DNA from: an uncultured Saprospiraceae bacterium
GTDB taxonomy: Bacteria; Bacteroidota; Bacteroidia; Chitinophagales; Saprospiraceae
Length of the DNA: 5,687 nt
Direction of reading: 5' to 3'
NCBI GenBank assembly: GCA_937942465.1
Contig: CALDEO010000101.1
Location: forward strand, 1 to 5,687
The notes under the pieces were generated by a model, which did not search any database, had not been told where the DNA came from, and was given only the letters and a program-made list of their open reading frames with translations. Below, one piece after another: positions 1 to 5,565 of this stretch (its first letter is position 1; every line of letters begins with the position of its first letter). A program made the translations under genes and the position numbers.

Positions 1-4
1 AACC

Positions 5-700
5 ATGTTTCCTATCGTTATCATTGATGCCAAAGCGTACAGCGAGTTGCGATACAAAAAAAGTAATATTTGCCACAGCTTATTTATTGAAGATCCTGAA
101 GAAATCAAAGACTTAGATCTACTACAAGTAGAGCAAATTGCAACCAATACTACCCTTCTAAGTGCTTACAGTCAGAACTTAAACGAATACCCACAACTCA
201 GTCCATTTGCAGATGAGAGTATTACTTTCAAGCTTACAGGGTGCTTAGTTAATGTAACACAAGAGTTAAGCGACATGTCATCTAATGATAAACTTATTGC
301 TTGTAAAAAACTGACAAAACAATTATTTTCATTCAATAACAAACCCAAAGTATTCCAATCTAGAAATAGTAGTATTATCGCTTTTGCTAGTGACTATCAG
401 ATACAACAATTTATCAGCTCTAAAGAGTGGCAAGGTATGCGTCAACAAGACGATGATCAACTTGCTCATAAAGTTACTGAGGCACTACTAGCATCTGATA
501 AAAAGCAATACCTTTTGATTCAAGATGGTGTCTTGAGCACAGAAGATGGCGCTTATTACAAATGGCAATTGAAAATACTAAACCAACTCAAAGCAGCTGG
601 TATCATTGTTATTAATAGATGGACTGAAGGTAAGAATGATCAAAAAACTTCTAGTATTCCTCAAGTTAAAACTACTGAAGAACAGGAAGCACAGGTATAA
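5..700 (+). CDS. Hypothetical protein of unknown function, possibly 5'-truncated by the window edge
   Basis: I do not recognise this 231-residue protein and assign no function. The first visible ATG is at 5, but the frame is still open at the window edge (preceding codon acc), and the protein begins directly with what looks like a buried beta strand (FPIVIIDAKAY), so the true start may lie upstream. The body (about 1-205) mixes hydrophobic and polar stretches like a soluble globular protein. There is no signal peptide or membrane segment. Two hydrophobic strand-like pieces near the end (YLLIQDG at 169-175 and GIIVINRW at 199-206) flank a Lys/Leu/Gln helix. The last 25 residues are hydrophilic, rich in Lys, Glu, Gln and Thr, and probably disordered. 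The gene ends 17 nt before a nuclease-fold gene on the same strand, so the two may be co-transcribed. From memory, Bacteroidota often place holA next to that neighbour, but this sequence does not read as a DNA polymerase III delta subunit. Confidence 0.6.
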   Translation: MFPIVIIDAKAYSELRYKKSNICHSLFIEDPEEIKDLDLLQVEQIATNTTLLSAYSQNLNEYPQLSPFADESITFKLTGCLVNVTQELSDMSSNDKLIACKKLTKQLFSFNNKPKVFQSRNSSIIAFASDYQIQQFISSKEWQGMRQQDDDQLAHKVTEALLASDKKQYLLIQDGVLSTEDGAYYKWQLKILNQLKAAGIIVINRWTEGKNDQKTSSIPQVKTTEEQEAQV

Positions 701-717
701 TTATTATACTTGCAATA

Positions 718-1176
718 ATGCTCGACATTCAATTATTACAATATCATAAAGATCTCGACACGGTTGTCAGAGATGGCATCACCTATGTCAAAGATCCTAT
801 TCGTAAGAAGGAGATACAACTGCTGCCAGAGGAGCTTATTAGACAATGTATTGTCCAATATCTGATACAAGAGTTACAATACCCTATCAATTTCATACAA
901 GTTGAGCGACAGATCAAAATATTAGATTCGATACGACGATATGACATTGTAGTGTACAACCGTAATATCGAGCCATTCTTACTTGTCGAATGCAAGTCAC
1001 ATAAGGTGCCCGTCAATCAAAATACACTAGATCAGATAGCGAGATACAACCTTACGATCAATGCTCCCTACCTCATGGTATCCAATGGGAAAGAATCTTA
1101 TGCATGTGAGATTGACTTTGAACTCGGAGACTACAAATTTATTATTGACTTACCTGCATTTCCCGACACAAAATAG
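718..1176 (+). CDS. Stand-alone HsdR N-terminal-like PD-(D/E)xK nuclease-fold protein
   Basis: This 152-residue protein resembles the type I restriction enzyme R-subunit N-terminal domain (HSDR_N_2 family), present alone without helicase, specificity or methylase parts. Visible motifs fit the PD-(D/E)xK fold. A conserved helix carries acidic residues (PEELIRQ, Glu38/39). Asp76 lies in RRYDIVVYN, Glu91 and Lys93 in LLVECKS, and a QxxxY motif (Gln106, Tyr110) follows, as in RecB-like and HsdR nucleases. The core therefore spans about residues 25-145 and all predicted catalytic positions are intact. The family is widespread in Bacteroidota as a single-domain housekeeping-like protein whose role is unknown. 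DNA binding or cleavage is an inference from the fold. The start is the first ATG after the preceding stop, with an AT-rich leader and no Shine-Dalgarno sequence. No hsdM or hsdS is in the window, so a classic type I restriction system is not supported here. Confidence 0.85.
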   Translation: MLDIQLLQYHKDLDTVVRDGITYVKDPIRKKEIQLLPEELIRQCIVQYLIQELQYPINFIQVERQIKILDSIRRYDIVVYNRNIEPFLLVECKSHKVPVNQNTLDQIARYNLTINAPYLMVSNGKESYACEIDFELGDYKFIIDLPAFPDTK

Positions 1177-1200
1177 CACATAAAAAGAGTTACAAAAAAC

Positions 1201-1208
1201 TATCTTTG
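1201..1208 (+). promoter_or_regulatory. Bacteroidota-type -7 promoter element for the tdh operon
   Basis: TATCTTTG matches the TAnnTTTG -7 consensus of the Bacteroidota primary sigma factor at every defined position. It lies in the 73-nt gap before tdh, which would give a leader of roughly 35 nt. I see no good -33 TTTG/TTG at the usual spacing (17-23 nt upstream), so the call rests on the -7 box and its position. Confidence 0.6.
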
Positions 1209-1249
1209 CCGTCAAGCGAATATCGTATCAAAAATCAAACGATAGACTA

Positions 1250-2215
1250 ATGAGTAACGCCACAAATAACAACCCTCGAAAGGTACTAATAACAGGTGCT
1301 AATGGCCAGATAGGTCAAGTACTTGCTCAAAATCTAAGAGCACGTTATGGAACTGATAATGTCATCACAAGTGATATCACTAAACCAAAAGTAACATTAG
1401 GACCCTTTGTCTTTTTAGATATTCTCAATACTATGAGATTGCAAGAAGTCATAACCGATCATAAGATTACTGAAGTGTATCACCTAGCTGCAATATTATC
1501 AGCTAGTGGTGAGTGGAACCCAATAAAAACTTGGAATATCAACCTTAATGGCTTACTGTCTATATTGGATCTAGCTAAAGATACTCCGCTTGACAAAGTG
1601 TTTTTCCCAAGTACGATTGCTGTATTCGGTACAACGACTCCACGAGTAGATACACCACAAGACACGGCATTACAGCCTGAGACTGTGTATGGTATGAGCA
1701 AAACGTCAGGAGAGTTGTGGTGCAACTACTATCATAATAAATTTGGCGTAGATGTACGAAGTATTCGATACCCCGGTATTATTAGTCACCAGTCGATCCC
1801 AGCAGGTGGCACTACTGATTATGCAGTAGAGGTTTTCCATGAAGCGATCCAACACAATAAATATGAATGCTTCTTGGAGAAAGATACAAGACTCCCAATG
1901 ATGTATATTGATGATGCGATACGAGCCACCATAGAACTAATGGAGGCTCCCGCCGAAAAAGTAAAAACACGGATCGGATATAACTTAAGTGCAATGAGTT
2001 TCTCTCCTGAGGAGCTATTCACCGAAATAAAAAAATACATACCTGAACTTGCAGTAACATACAAGCCTGACTTTAGACAGGAAATTGCCTCTAGCTGGAC
2101 AGAATCAATCGATGATCAGAGAGCAAGAGATGAATGGCAGTGGTCACATGACTACGGTCTACCAGAAATGGTAAAAGTAATGACAGAAGAAATTTCAAAA
2201 AAATACAAAGCCTAA
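1250..2215 (+). CDS. tdh: L-threonine 3-dehydrogenase, SDR/NAD-dependent epimerase type
   Basis: Oxidises L-threonine with NAD+ to 2-amino-3-ketobutyrate in the cytoplasm, the first step of threonine degradation to glycine and acetyl-CoA. The 321-residue protein is an extended short-chain dehydrogenase, not the zinc-dependent alcohol-dehydrogenase-type Tdh of E. coli. The Rossmann motif TGANGQIG (Gly16, Gly19, Gly22) is followed by Asp42 at the end of the second strand, which fits NAD preference. The catalytic set is visible: Ser121/Thr122 in FPSTIAVFG and the YxxxK pair Tyr147/Lys151 in [14 protein letters not shown] (173-176) and the C-terminal [17 protein letters not shown] segment are typical of the SDR-type threonine dehydrogenases known from Flavobacterium and trypanosomatids. 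Length is normal for the family. The next gene, kbl, starts 4 nt after the stop and supplies the second enzyme, which strongly supports the substrate assignment over a generic sugar epimerase. Confidence 0.95.
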   Translation: MSNATNNNPRKVLITGANGQIGQVLAQNLRARYGTDNVITSDITKPKVTLGPFVFLDILNTMRLQEVITDHKITEVYHLAAILSASGEWNPIKTWNINLNGLLSILDLAKDTPLDKVFFPSTIAVFGTTTPRVDTPQDTALQPETVYGMSKTSGELWCNYYHNKFGVDVRSIRYPGIISHQSIPAGGTTDYAVEVFHEAIQHNKYECFLEKDTRLPMMYIDDAIRATIELMEAPAEKVKTRIGYNLSAMSFSPEELFTEIKKYIPELAVTYKPDFRQEIASSWTESIDDQRARDEWQWSHDYGLPEMVKVMTEEISKKYKA

Positions 2216-2219
2216 TATA

Positions 2220-3413
2220 ATGATAGGAAATATAGCAAACGACATACAGATAGAGCTTGATGAGTTAAGAGCACAGGGTCTATATAAAGAAGAACGAATA
2301 ATAACAACACCGCAAGCTGCTGATATATCTACATCAGCCGGCCTTGATGTTGTTAACTTCTGTGCCAACAACTATCTAGGTTTATCATCTCATCCTGATG
2401 TAATTGCAGCAGCAAAAGAGACCATTGACAGTCATGGATATGGCATGTCTTCTGTACGATTTATCTGTGGTACTCAAGATATACACAAGGAGCTAGAGCA
2501 ACGTATTGCAGCGTTTGTAGGTACTGAAGATGCGATATTGTATGCAGCAGCATTTGATGCTAATGGTGGACTATTTGAGCCATTACTCAATAAAGAAGAT
2601 GCAATCATCTCTGACAGTCTCAATCACGCAAGTATTATCGACGGCATCAGACTATGTAAAGCACAACGATATAGATATGCCAACAATGACATGGCTGACC
2701 TAGAGGTTAAACTTAAAGAAGCAAAAGAGAAAGGAGCAAGACGAATAATGATCGCTACAGATGGTGTATTCTCAATGGATGGTATCATAGCCAATCTTGC
2801 AGGAGTATGCGATCTCGCTGATAAATATGGTGCTATGGTGATGGTGGATGACTGCCACTCAACGGGATTTACGGGTGCTCATGGCAAGGGTACTGCCGAG
2901 CATTGTGATGTGATGGGTAGAGTTGACATTATCACGGGTACATTCGGCAAAGCACTGGGAGGTGCCTCTGGTGGATTTACCGCAGCCAAGAAAGAAATCG
3001 TGGCTATGCTGCGACAAAAAAGTAGACCTTACTTATTCAGTAATACGCTGGCACCGAGTATTGTAGGTGGTAGTATCAAGGTATTGGATATACTAGAAAA
3101 CGATACGAGCTTGATCACTAAAATCCAAAATAATGCAAATTATTTTAGACAAAAAATGAACGAAGCTGGATTTGACATCGTAGAAGGTACACATCCTATT
3201 GTGCCTGTCATGTTATATGATGCACCACTCTCTCAGCAGTTTGCAGAGGAACTATTGCTAGAAGGTATCTATGTGATCGGATTTTACTATCCGGTAGTAC
3301 CTAAAGACAAAGCTAGAATACGTGTACAGGTATCAGCTGCTCATGAGCAACATCACTTAGACAAAGCTATTGCAGCATTCATTAAAGTAGGAAAAAAACT
3401 TTCCGTAATTTAG
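2220..3413 (+). CDS. kbl: Glycine C-acetyltransferase (2-amino-3-ketobutyrate CoA ligase)
   Basis: PLP-dependent enzyme that cleaves 2-amino-3-ketobutyrate with CoA to glycine and acetyl-CoA, the second step after Tdh. At 397 residues it has the usual length for Kbl. It belongs to the alpha-oxoamine synthase family (fold type I), shared with KAS, BioF and serine palmitoyltransferase. Visible residues are [10 protein letters not shown] (46-55), His136 in NHASIIDG for ring stacking, Asp210 and His213 in VDDCHSTG, the Schiff-base Lys244 in [14 protein letters not shown], and Arg367 in [10 protein letters not shown] for the substrate carboxylate. I distinguish it from BioF by the close similarity to Kbl around the active-site lysine and by the tight coupling to tdh (4-nt gap). 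The start at 2220 fits this spacing, and the N-terminus ([20 protein letters not shown]) matches the family start. Confidence 0.95.
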   Translation: MIGNIANDIQIELDELRAQGLYKEERIITTPQAADISTSAGLDVVNFCANNYLGLSSHPDVIAAAKETIDSHGYGMSSVRFICGTQDIHKELEQRIAAFVGTEDAILYAAAFDANGGLFEPLLNKEDAIISDSLNHASIIDGIRLCKAQRYRYANNDMADLEVKLKEAKEKGARRIMIATDGVFSMDGIIANLAGVCDLADKYGAMVMVDDCHSTGFTGAHGKGTAEHCDVMGRVDIITGTFGKALGGASGGFTAAKKEIVAMLRQKSRPYLFSNTLAPSIVGGSIKVLDILENDTSLITKIQNNANYFRQKMNEAGFDIVEGTHPIVPVMLYDAPLSQQFAEELLLEGIYVIGFYYPVVPKDKARIRVQVSAAHEQHHLDKAIAAFIKVGKKLSVI

Positions 3414-3434
3414 CGTTGATAAAACCAATAGAAC

Positions 3435-3764
3435 ATGCCACAAGAACTAACATTCAACTTTGAGGAGTTTTCGACTTTCTTACTTTTATATGCTGCCAAT
3501 GCAGATCTTGAGTTCACTGAAGATGAGCGAGAGATGATCATGTCTAGAGTATCAAAAGATACTTTCGAAAAAGTAAATCAGGTATTCGAGGAGCAATCAG
3601 ATTTTGCTAGATTACAAACGATCATTGACTACAAAGGTCTTCATTACCCAACAGTAGCTAGACGCGAAGAACTCATGGATATGATGCGAAAACTATTTGA
3701 AGCAGATGGTGAGTATTCTACTCTTGAAAAAAACTTAATGATGTTTCTAGATAAGTTGATGTAG
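3435..3764 (+). CDS. TerB-like small acidic helical protein
   Basis: A 109-residue soluble, acidic, mostly helical protein. It contains two similar acidic segments, NADLEFTEDEREMI (22-35) and EADGEYSTLEKNLM (89-102). Each pairs an Asp with a Glu seven residues later (Asp24/Glu31 and Asp91/Glu98), followed by a hydrophobic helix. This repeated AD-x(6)-E pattern is the hallmark of TerB/DjlA-type domains, which are small helical folds linked to metal binding and stress functions. The assignment rests on pattern recognition only, and the true role is unknown. There is no signal peptide and no membrane segment. The gene starts 21 nt after kbl and ends 4 nt before the SemiSWEET gene, so it is very probably part of the threonine operon transcript. 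No other ter genes are nearby, so tellurite resistance should not be inferred. Confidence 0.7.
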   Translation: MPQELTFNFEEFSTFLLLYAANADLEFTEDEREMIMSRVSKDTFEKVNQVFEEQSDFARLQTIIDYKGLHYPTVARREELMDMMRKLFEADGEYSTLEKNLMMFLDKLM

Positions 3765-3768
3765 ACGC

Positions 3769-4029
3769 ATGGATGCGAATATAATTGAACTTATAGGATA
3801 TCTGGCGGCATTCTTGACTACAATATCATTCATACCACAAGTGTGGCAAGTATGGAAGACTAAGTCGGTAAAGGATATTTCACTCCTGATGTACAGTCTC
3901 TTCTTTATTGGGATCCTACTGTGGTTTACCTATGGCGTATGCATAGGCAACTGGCCTATAATATTTGCTAATGCTATTACCGGAACTCTCGCAGCCATTG
4001 TACTGGTGTTTAAAATTAAGTATGGGTGA
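3769..4029 (+). CDS. SemiSWEET (PQ-loop) sugar transporter
   Basis: An 86-residue integral membrane protein with three predicted helices (about 4-27, 37-58 and 63-83), which is one MtN3/SWEET triple-helix bundle. SemiSWEETs work as homodimers and passively transport mono- or disaccharides across the cytoplasmic membrane. The PQ motif is Pro23-Gln24 in SFIPQVWQVWKTK. It is followed by the conserved VKDIS..MY segment (34-42), Trp52 in LLWFTYG, and Asn68 in FANAITGT. The Trp and Asn are 16 residues apart, as in the structurally studied Leptospira biflexa SemiSWEET, where they line the sugar pocket (Trp48 and Asn64). Family and fold are clear, but the substrate cannot be read from sequence. The gene starts 4 nt after the TerB-like gene and is the last in the operon. 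No clear terminator hairpin follows. Confidence 0.93.
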   Translation: MDANIIELIGYLAAFLTTISFIPQVWQVWKTKSVKDISLLMYSLFFIGILLWFTYGVCIGNWPIIFANAITGTLAAIVLVFKIKYG

Positions 4030-4158
4030 TGATGGTTAATAGTACCCCAAAAAGTTGTAATTGTTAAGTATCAATGGTAAAAGCAGAAATATAAATCGAT
4101 AAGTATTTACGATGTTTGCGAGAAATAATTGAGATTTAAGAAATTAAATTAAAATATC

Positions 4159-4174
4159 GTACGTTACAACGTAC
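4159..4174 (+). promoter_or_regulatory. Palindromic operator, probable YefM autoregulation site
   Basis: A perfect inverted repeat with 7-bp arms (GTACGTT and AACGTAC) and a 2-nt spacer ends 12 nt before the antitoxin ATG. The two GTAC cores are 12 bp centre to centre. In E. coli yefM-yoeB the repressor complex binds palindromes with TGTACA cores that are also 12 bp apart, so this is a good match in sequence core and geometry. A 7-of-8 match to the -7 consensus (GATGTTTG, 4111-4118) lies upstream. If that is the promoter, the operator would be in the leader and repress as a roadblock. If the promoter is closer, the operator would overlap it. Confidence 0.65.
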
Positions 4175-4186
4175 AAATGACATCAT

Positions 4187-4447
4187 ATGAAAGCGATCAC
4201 AGTTTCTAATTTAAGAACAAACCTCAAATCATACCTGGACCAAGTTAGCCAAAATTCAGAGGTAATCGTAGTACCTCGTAACAACAAAGAAGAGGATGCA
4301 GTAGTGATCATGTCTATCAAAGAATACAATTCAATCAAAGAAACTGAGTACCTTATGAGTTCAGCCAATAATAAGGCAAGTATATTAGAAGGTATATCGG
4401 AAGCTGAAAGGGGTGAATTCATAACTGTAGACCTTGATAGCTTATAG
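4187..4447 (+). CDS. yefM: YefM-family antitoxin (Phd/YefM)
   Basis: An 86-residue antitoxin and autorepressor that neutralises the YoeB toxin encoded immediately downstream. The N-terminal half (1-50) has the Phd/YefM DNA-binding and dimerisation pattern: AITVSNLRTNLKSYLDQV, then VIVVPRNN, then VVIMSIKEYNSIKETEYL. This lines up well with E. coli YefM (RTISYSEARQNL and VLMSLEEYNSLEETAYL). The acidic C-terminal part (about 55-86, ending FITVDLDSL) should be the toxin-wrapping segment that becomes ordered on binding. The family's usual length is 80-90 residues. The stop codon abuts the toxin ATG with no gap, which suggests translational coupling that keeps antitoxin made first. The palindrome just upstream fits autoregulation by the YefM-YoeB complex. 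Confidence 0.93.
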   Translation: MKAITVSNLRTNLKSYLDQVSQNSEVIVVPRNNKEEDAVVIMSIKEYNSIKETEYLMSSANNKASILEGISEAERGEFITVDLDSL

Positions 4448-4717
4448 ATGAATATAGTTTTTACAAAAACGGGATGGAAGGGTTTGGTCTTTTTTATTGA
4501 AAATGATCTCAAAACGGTTAGAAAAATTAAATCTCTGATCGAATCAATAAAAAAAACACCTTTTGAAGGCTTAGGTAAACCTGAGGCGTTGAAATACGAA
4601 TTCTCAGGTTATTATTCCAGAAGAATTAATAATGAGCATCGTATTATTTATAAAATCACAGAAAGCCCTGAAGGTGAATTCACTTGTATTATCACTCAAT
4701 GTAGATTTCATTATTAG
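4448..4717 (+). CDS. yoeB: YoeB-family mRNA interferase toxin
   Basis: An 89-residue RelE-superfamily ribonuclease that cleaves mRNA in the ribosomal A site when freed from YefM. Alignment by eye with E. coli YoeB (84 residues) is very close: a conserved TPFEGLGKPEALKY block (37-50), then SGYYSRRINNEHRIIYKI (53-70) and a C-terminal CRFHY. The catalytic residues are present: Glu46, Arg59, Arg65, the penultimate His88 (His83 in E. coli) and Tyr89 as the last residue. The toxin therefore looks intact and active. The only notable difference is about five extra residues (around SPEGEF, 73-78) in the turn before the last strand. The ATG directly follows the antitoxin stop. YefM-YoeB modules move readily between genomes, but I see no transposase, integrase or flanking repeat. 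Confidence 0.95.
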   Translation: MNIVFTKTGWKGLVFFIENDLKTVRKIKSLIESIKKTPFEGLGKPEALKYEFSGYYSRRINNEHRIIYKITESPEGEFTCIITQCRFHY

Positions 4718-4791
4718 CATGACCCAGCAGCTAACAATGCAAAGCATAACCTGCAACTCACCACTCCATATCCTTAACACAAATCAACTTA

Positions 4792-4808
4792 TTTAGACAA
4801 TATCTAAA
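4792..4808. repeat. Short inverted repeat upstream of ccmE
   Basis: TTTAGA and TCTAAA form 6-bp perfect arms around a 5-nt centre (CAATA). The repeat lies 75 nt after the yoeB stop and 37 nt before the ccmE -7 element. It is too AT-rich and lacks the T-tract expected of an intrinsic terminator, so a protein-binding site for a dimeric regulator is the likelier reading if it has any function. Chance occurrence in AT-rich DNA is possible. Confidence 0.3.
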
Positions 4809-4845
4809 CAAATGCTTGCGATCGTGCCTTTAAGTTAAATAATCG

Positions 4846-4853
4846 TATTTTTG
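4846..4853 (+). promoter_or_regulatory. Bacteroidota-type -7 promoter element for ccmE
   Basis: TATTTTTG matches TAnnTTTG at every defined position. It ends 16 nt before the preferred ccmE ATG at 4870, so transcription would begin only about 10 nt ahead of that codon. A TTG occurs at 4816-4818, but its spacing (27 nt) is too long for a normal -33 box. This suggests that ccmE is transcribed independently of the toxin-antitoxin pair. Confidence 0.5.
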
Positions 4854-4869
4854 AGCAAAATTCTTGAAG

Positions 4870-5262
4870 ATGAAAAAGATGTATTTAGTAGCTATTGCAA
4901 TGATTGTTATTGCTGTGGGTATTCTGATCAGTGCAACAGGCGATGTTAGTTCATATGCTAACTTTGATGATGCATCTAAAGCCAATAGCCAGGTAAAAGT
5001 TATTGGAGAATTATCAAAGGATAAAGAAATCATTTACGATCCTCAAATAGATCCTAATTTCTTTAGTTTTACAATGAAAGATAATGCGGGTGTCGAAAGC
5101 ATCGTAGTATCTCGTCAACCTAAACCTATGGATTTTGAGCGATCAGAGTCTGTAGTTGTTACAGGGACATTCAATCCAGATGGAGAGTTTGTCGCTTCTG
5201 ATATCTTGACGAAGTGCCCATCTAAATATACAGATGAAGAGTTGAATTTGAGGACATCCTAG
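4870..5262 (+). CDS. ccmE: Cytochrome c maturation haem chaperone CcmE, Cys-type
   Basis: Membrane-anchored periplasmic haem chaperone of System I cytochrome c maturation. It accepts haem exported through CcmC/CcmAB and passes it to the CcmF haem lyase complex. The 130-residue protein has an N-terminal signal anchor (about 4-22, MYLVAIAMIVIAVGILI) and then an OB-fold beta barrel (about 40-115) with the family pattern VKVIGELSKDKEI, FSFTMKDN, and VVVTGTFNPDGEFVASDIL. The haem-attachment motif is CPSKY (Cys116, Tyr120), so cysteine replaces the histidine of the classical HxxxY motif while the tyrosine is kept. Such CxxxY CcmE proteins are known from archaea and some bacteria such as Desulfovibrio. 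I chose the ATG at 4870; an in-frame TTG at 4864 would add only two residues. The next gene on the strand is ccmF, which supports the assignment. ccmA, ccmB and ccmC are not in the window. Confidence 0.92.
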   Translation: MKKMYLVAIAMIVIAVGILISATGDVSSYANFDDASKANSQVKVIGELSKDKEIIYDPQIDPNFFSFTMKDNAGVESIVVSRQPKPMDFERSESVVVTGTFNPDGEFVASDILTKCPSKYTDEELNLRTS

Positions 5263-5263
5263 T

Positions 5264-5296
5264 TTAGTACTTAGTATTTAGTACTCAGTACTTAGA
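5264..5296. repeat. Tandem heptamer repeat, TTAGTAC type
   Basis: Starting two bases after the ccmE stop, a 7-bp unit occurs four times in perfect register at 5266, 5273, 5280 and 5287: AGTACTT, AGTATTT, AGTACTC and AGTACTT. TTAG/TCAG therefore recurs at 5264, 5271, 5278, 5285 and 5292. It is non-coding, because a 7-bp period shifts the reading frame with each unit. The unit differs from the TTAGATG-like array that follows. Confidence 0.75.
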
Positions 5297-5336
5297 GCTG
5301 CTTTGGCGACAACAGCAATAGTTTAGATTTTAGATG

Positions 5337-5360
5337 TTTAGATGTTAGACATTAGATTCG
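5337..5360 (+). repeat. 24-bp direct repeat, copy 1
   Basis: This 24-bp segment (core GATGTTAGACATTAG) is identical to 5380-5403, and the two copies start 43 bp apart. Each copy contains three successive TTAGA units and ends in ATTCG, so the repeat probably arose by duplication of a block of the heptamer array. Confidence 0.85.
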
Positions 5361-5379
5361 TTGTATTAGATTATAGACT

Positions 5380-5403
5380 TTTAGATGTTAGACATTAGAT
5401 TCG
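5380..5403 (+). repeat. 24-bp direct repeat, copy 2
   Basis: Identical over 24 bp to 5337-5360. The 19 bp between the copies (5361-5379) continues the degenerate TTAGA phase, which suggests duplication of a roughly 43-bp block followed by drift in the spacer. Confidence 0.85.
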
Positions 5404-5565
5404 CTATGTTAGATGTTAAGCTCTTAGGTTTTAGATATTAGAGTTAGATATTTTGGGGCAGATTTTAAATGCTTCATTTTTTAGATTAGACAGATAGTAA
5501 GGGAGAATGATTTTTATGTTTTAAATCTGGATCCTACAACAACCAAACCATAACCACATACTAGA

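Larger units (their letters stand above)
5322..5450. repeat. Degenerate heptamer array, TTAGATG type
   Basis: TTAGA recurs in near-perfect 7-bp phase across about 130 bp, starting at 5323, 5330, 5338, 5345, 5352, 5366, 5381, 5388, 5395, 5409, 5431, 5438 and 5444. Diverged units keep the phase at 5373 (ATAGA), 5416 (TTAAG) and 5424 (TTAGG). Two further TTAGA units occur at 5481 and 5486. The stretch has many stop codons in every forward frame and no protein-coding character. With the preceding TTAGTAC array it fills most of the 303-nt gap between ccmE and ccmF. The remainder of that gap (about 5450-5565) is AT-rich and holds a 7-of-8 match to a -7 box (TATGTTTT, 5515-5522) that could serve ccmF. 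Confidence 0.75.

Noticed and set aside
783..1016. Open reading frames on the minus strand within the HsdR-N, tdh and yefM genes (783-1016, 1480-1725, 1812-2064, 4183-4512).
   Set aside because: Each lies antisense to a well-supported gene, has a Cys/Ser/Ile-rich composition typical of shadow frames, and matches no known family.
718..1176. A type I restriction-modification system around the HsdR-N-like gene.
   Set aside because: No helicase region, methylase or specificity subunit is present. The gene is a complete single-domain protein, and the neighbour is not a restriction gene.
4030..4158. A further small gene or RNA between the SemiSWEET gene and the operator.
   Set aside because: The stretch is AT-rich, with no start codon leading to a plausible protein and no stable hairpin. 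Only a weak -7-like GATGTTTG (4111-4118) stands out.
4737..4747. Hairpin ATGC-AAA-GCAT shortly after yoeB as a terminator.
   Set aside because: The stem is only 4 bp and no T-tract follows, so it is too weak to call an intrinsic terminator.
4718..4840. Possible integron attC site after the toxin gene: AGCTAAC at 4727-4733 and GTTAAAT (a GTTRRRY match) at 4834-4840.
   Set aside because: AGCTAAC breaks the RYYYAAC consensus at its second base. The DNA between the two boxes shows no extended dyad or paired inner L boxes, and there is no integrase or cassette array.
5467..5482. AAATG-CTT-CATTT hairpin followed by T residues in the ccmE-ccmF gap.
   Set aside because: The stem is 5 bp with a single G-C pair in AT-rich DNA. 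It is unlikely to be stable, and terminating just before ccmF makes little sense unless ccmF has its own promoter.
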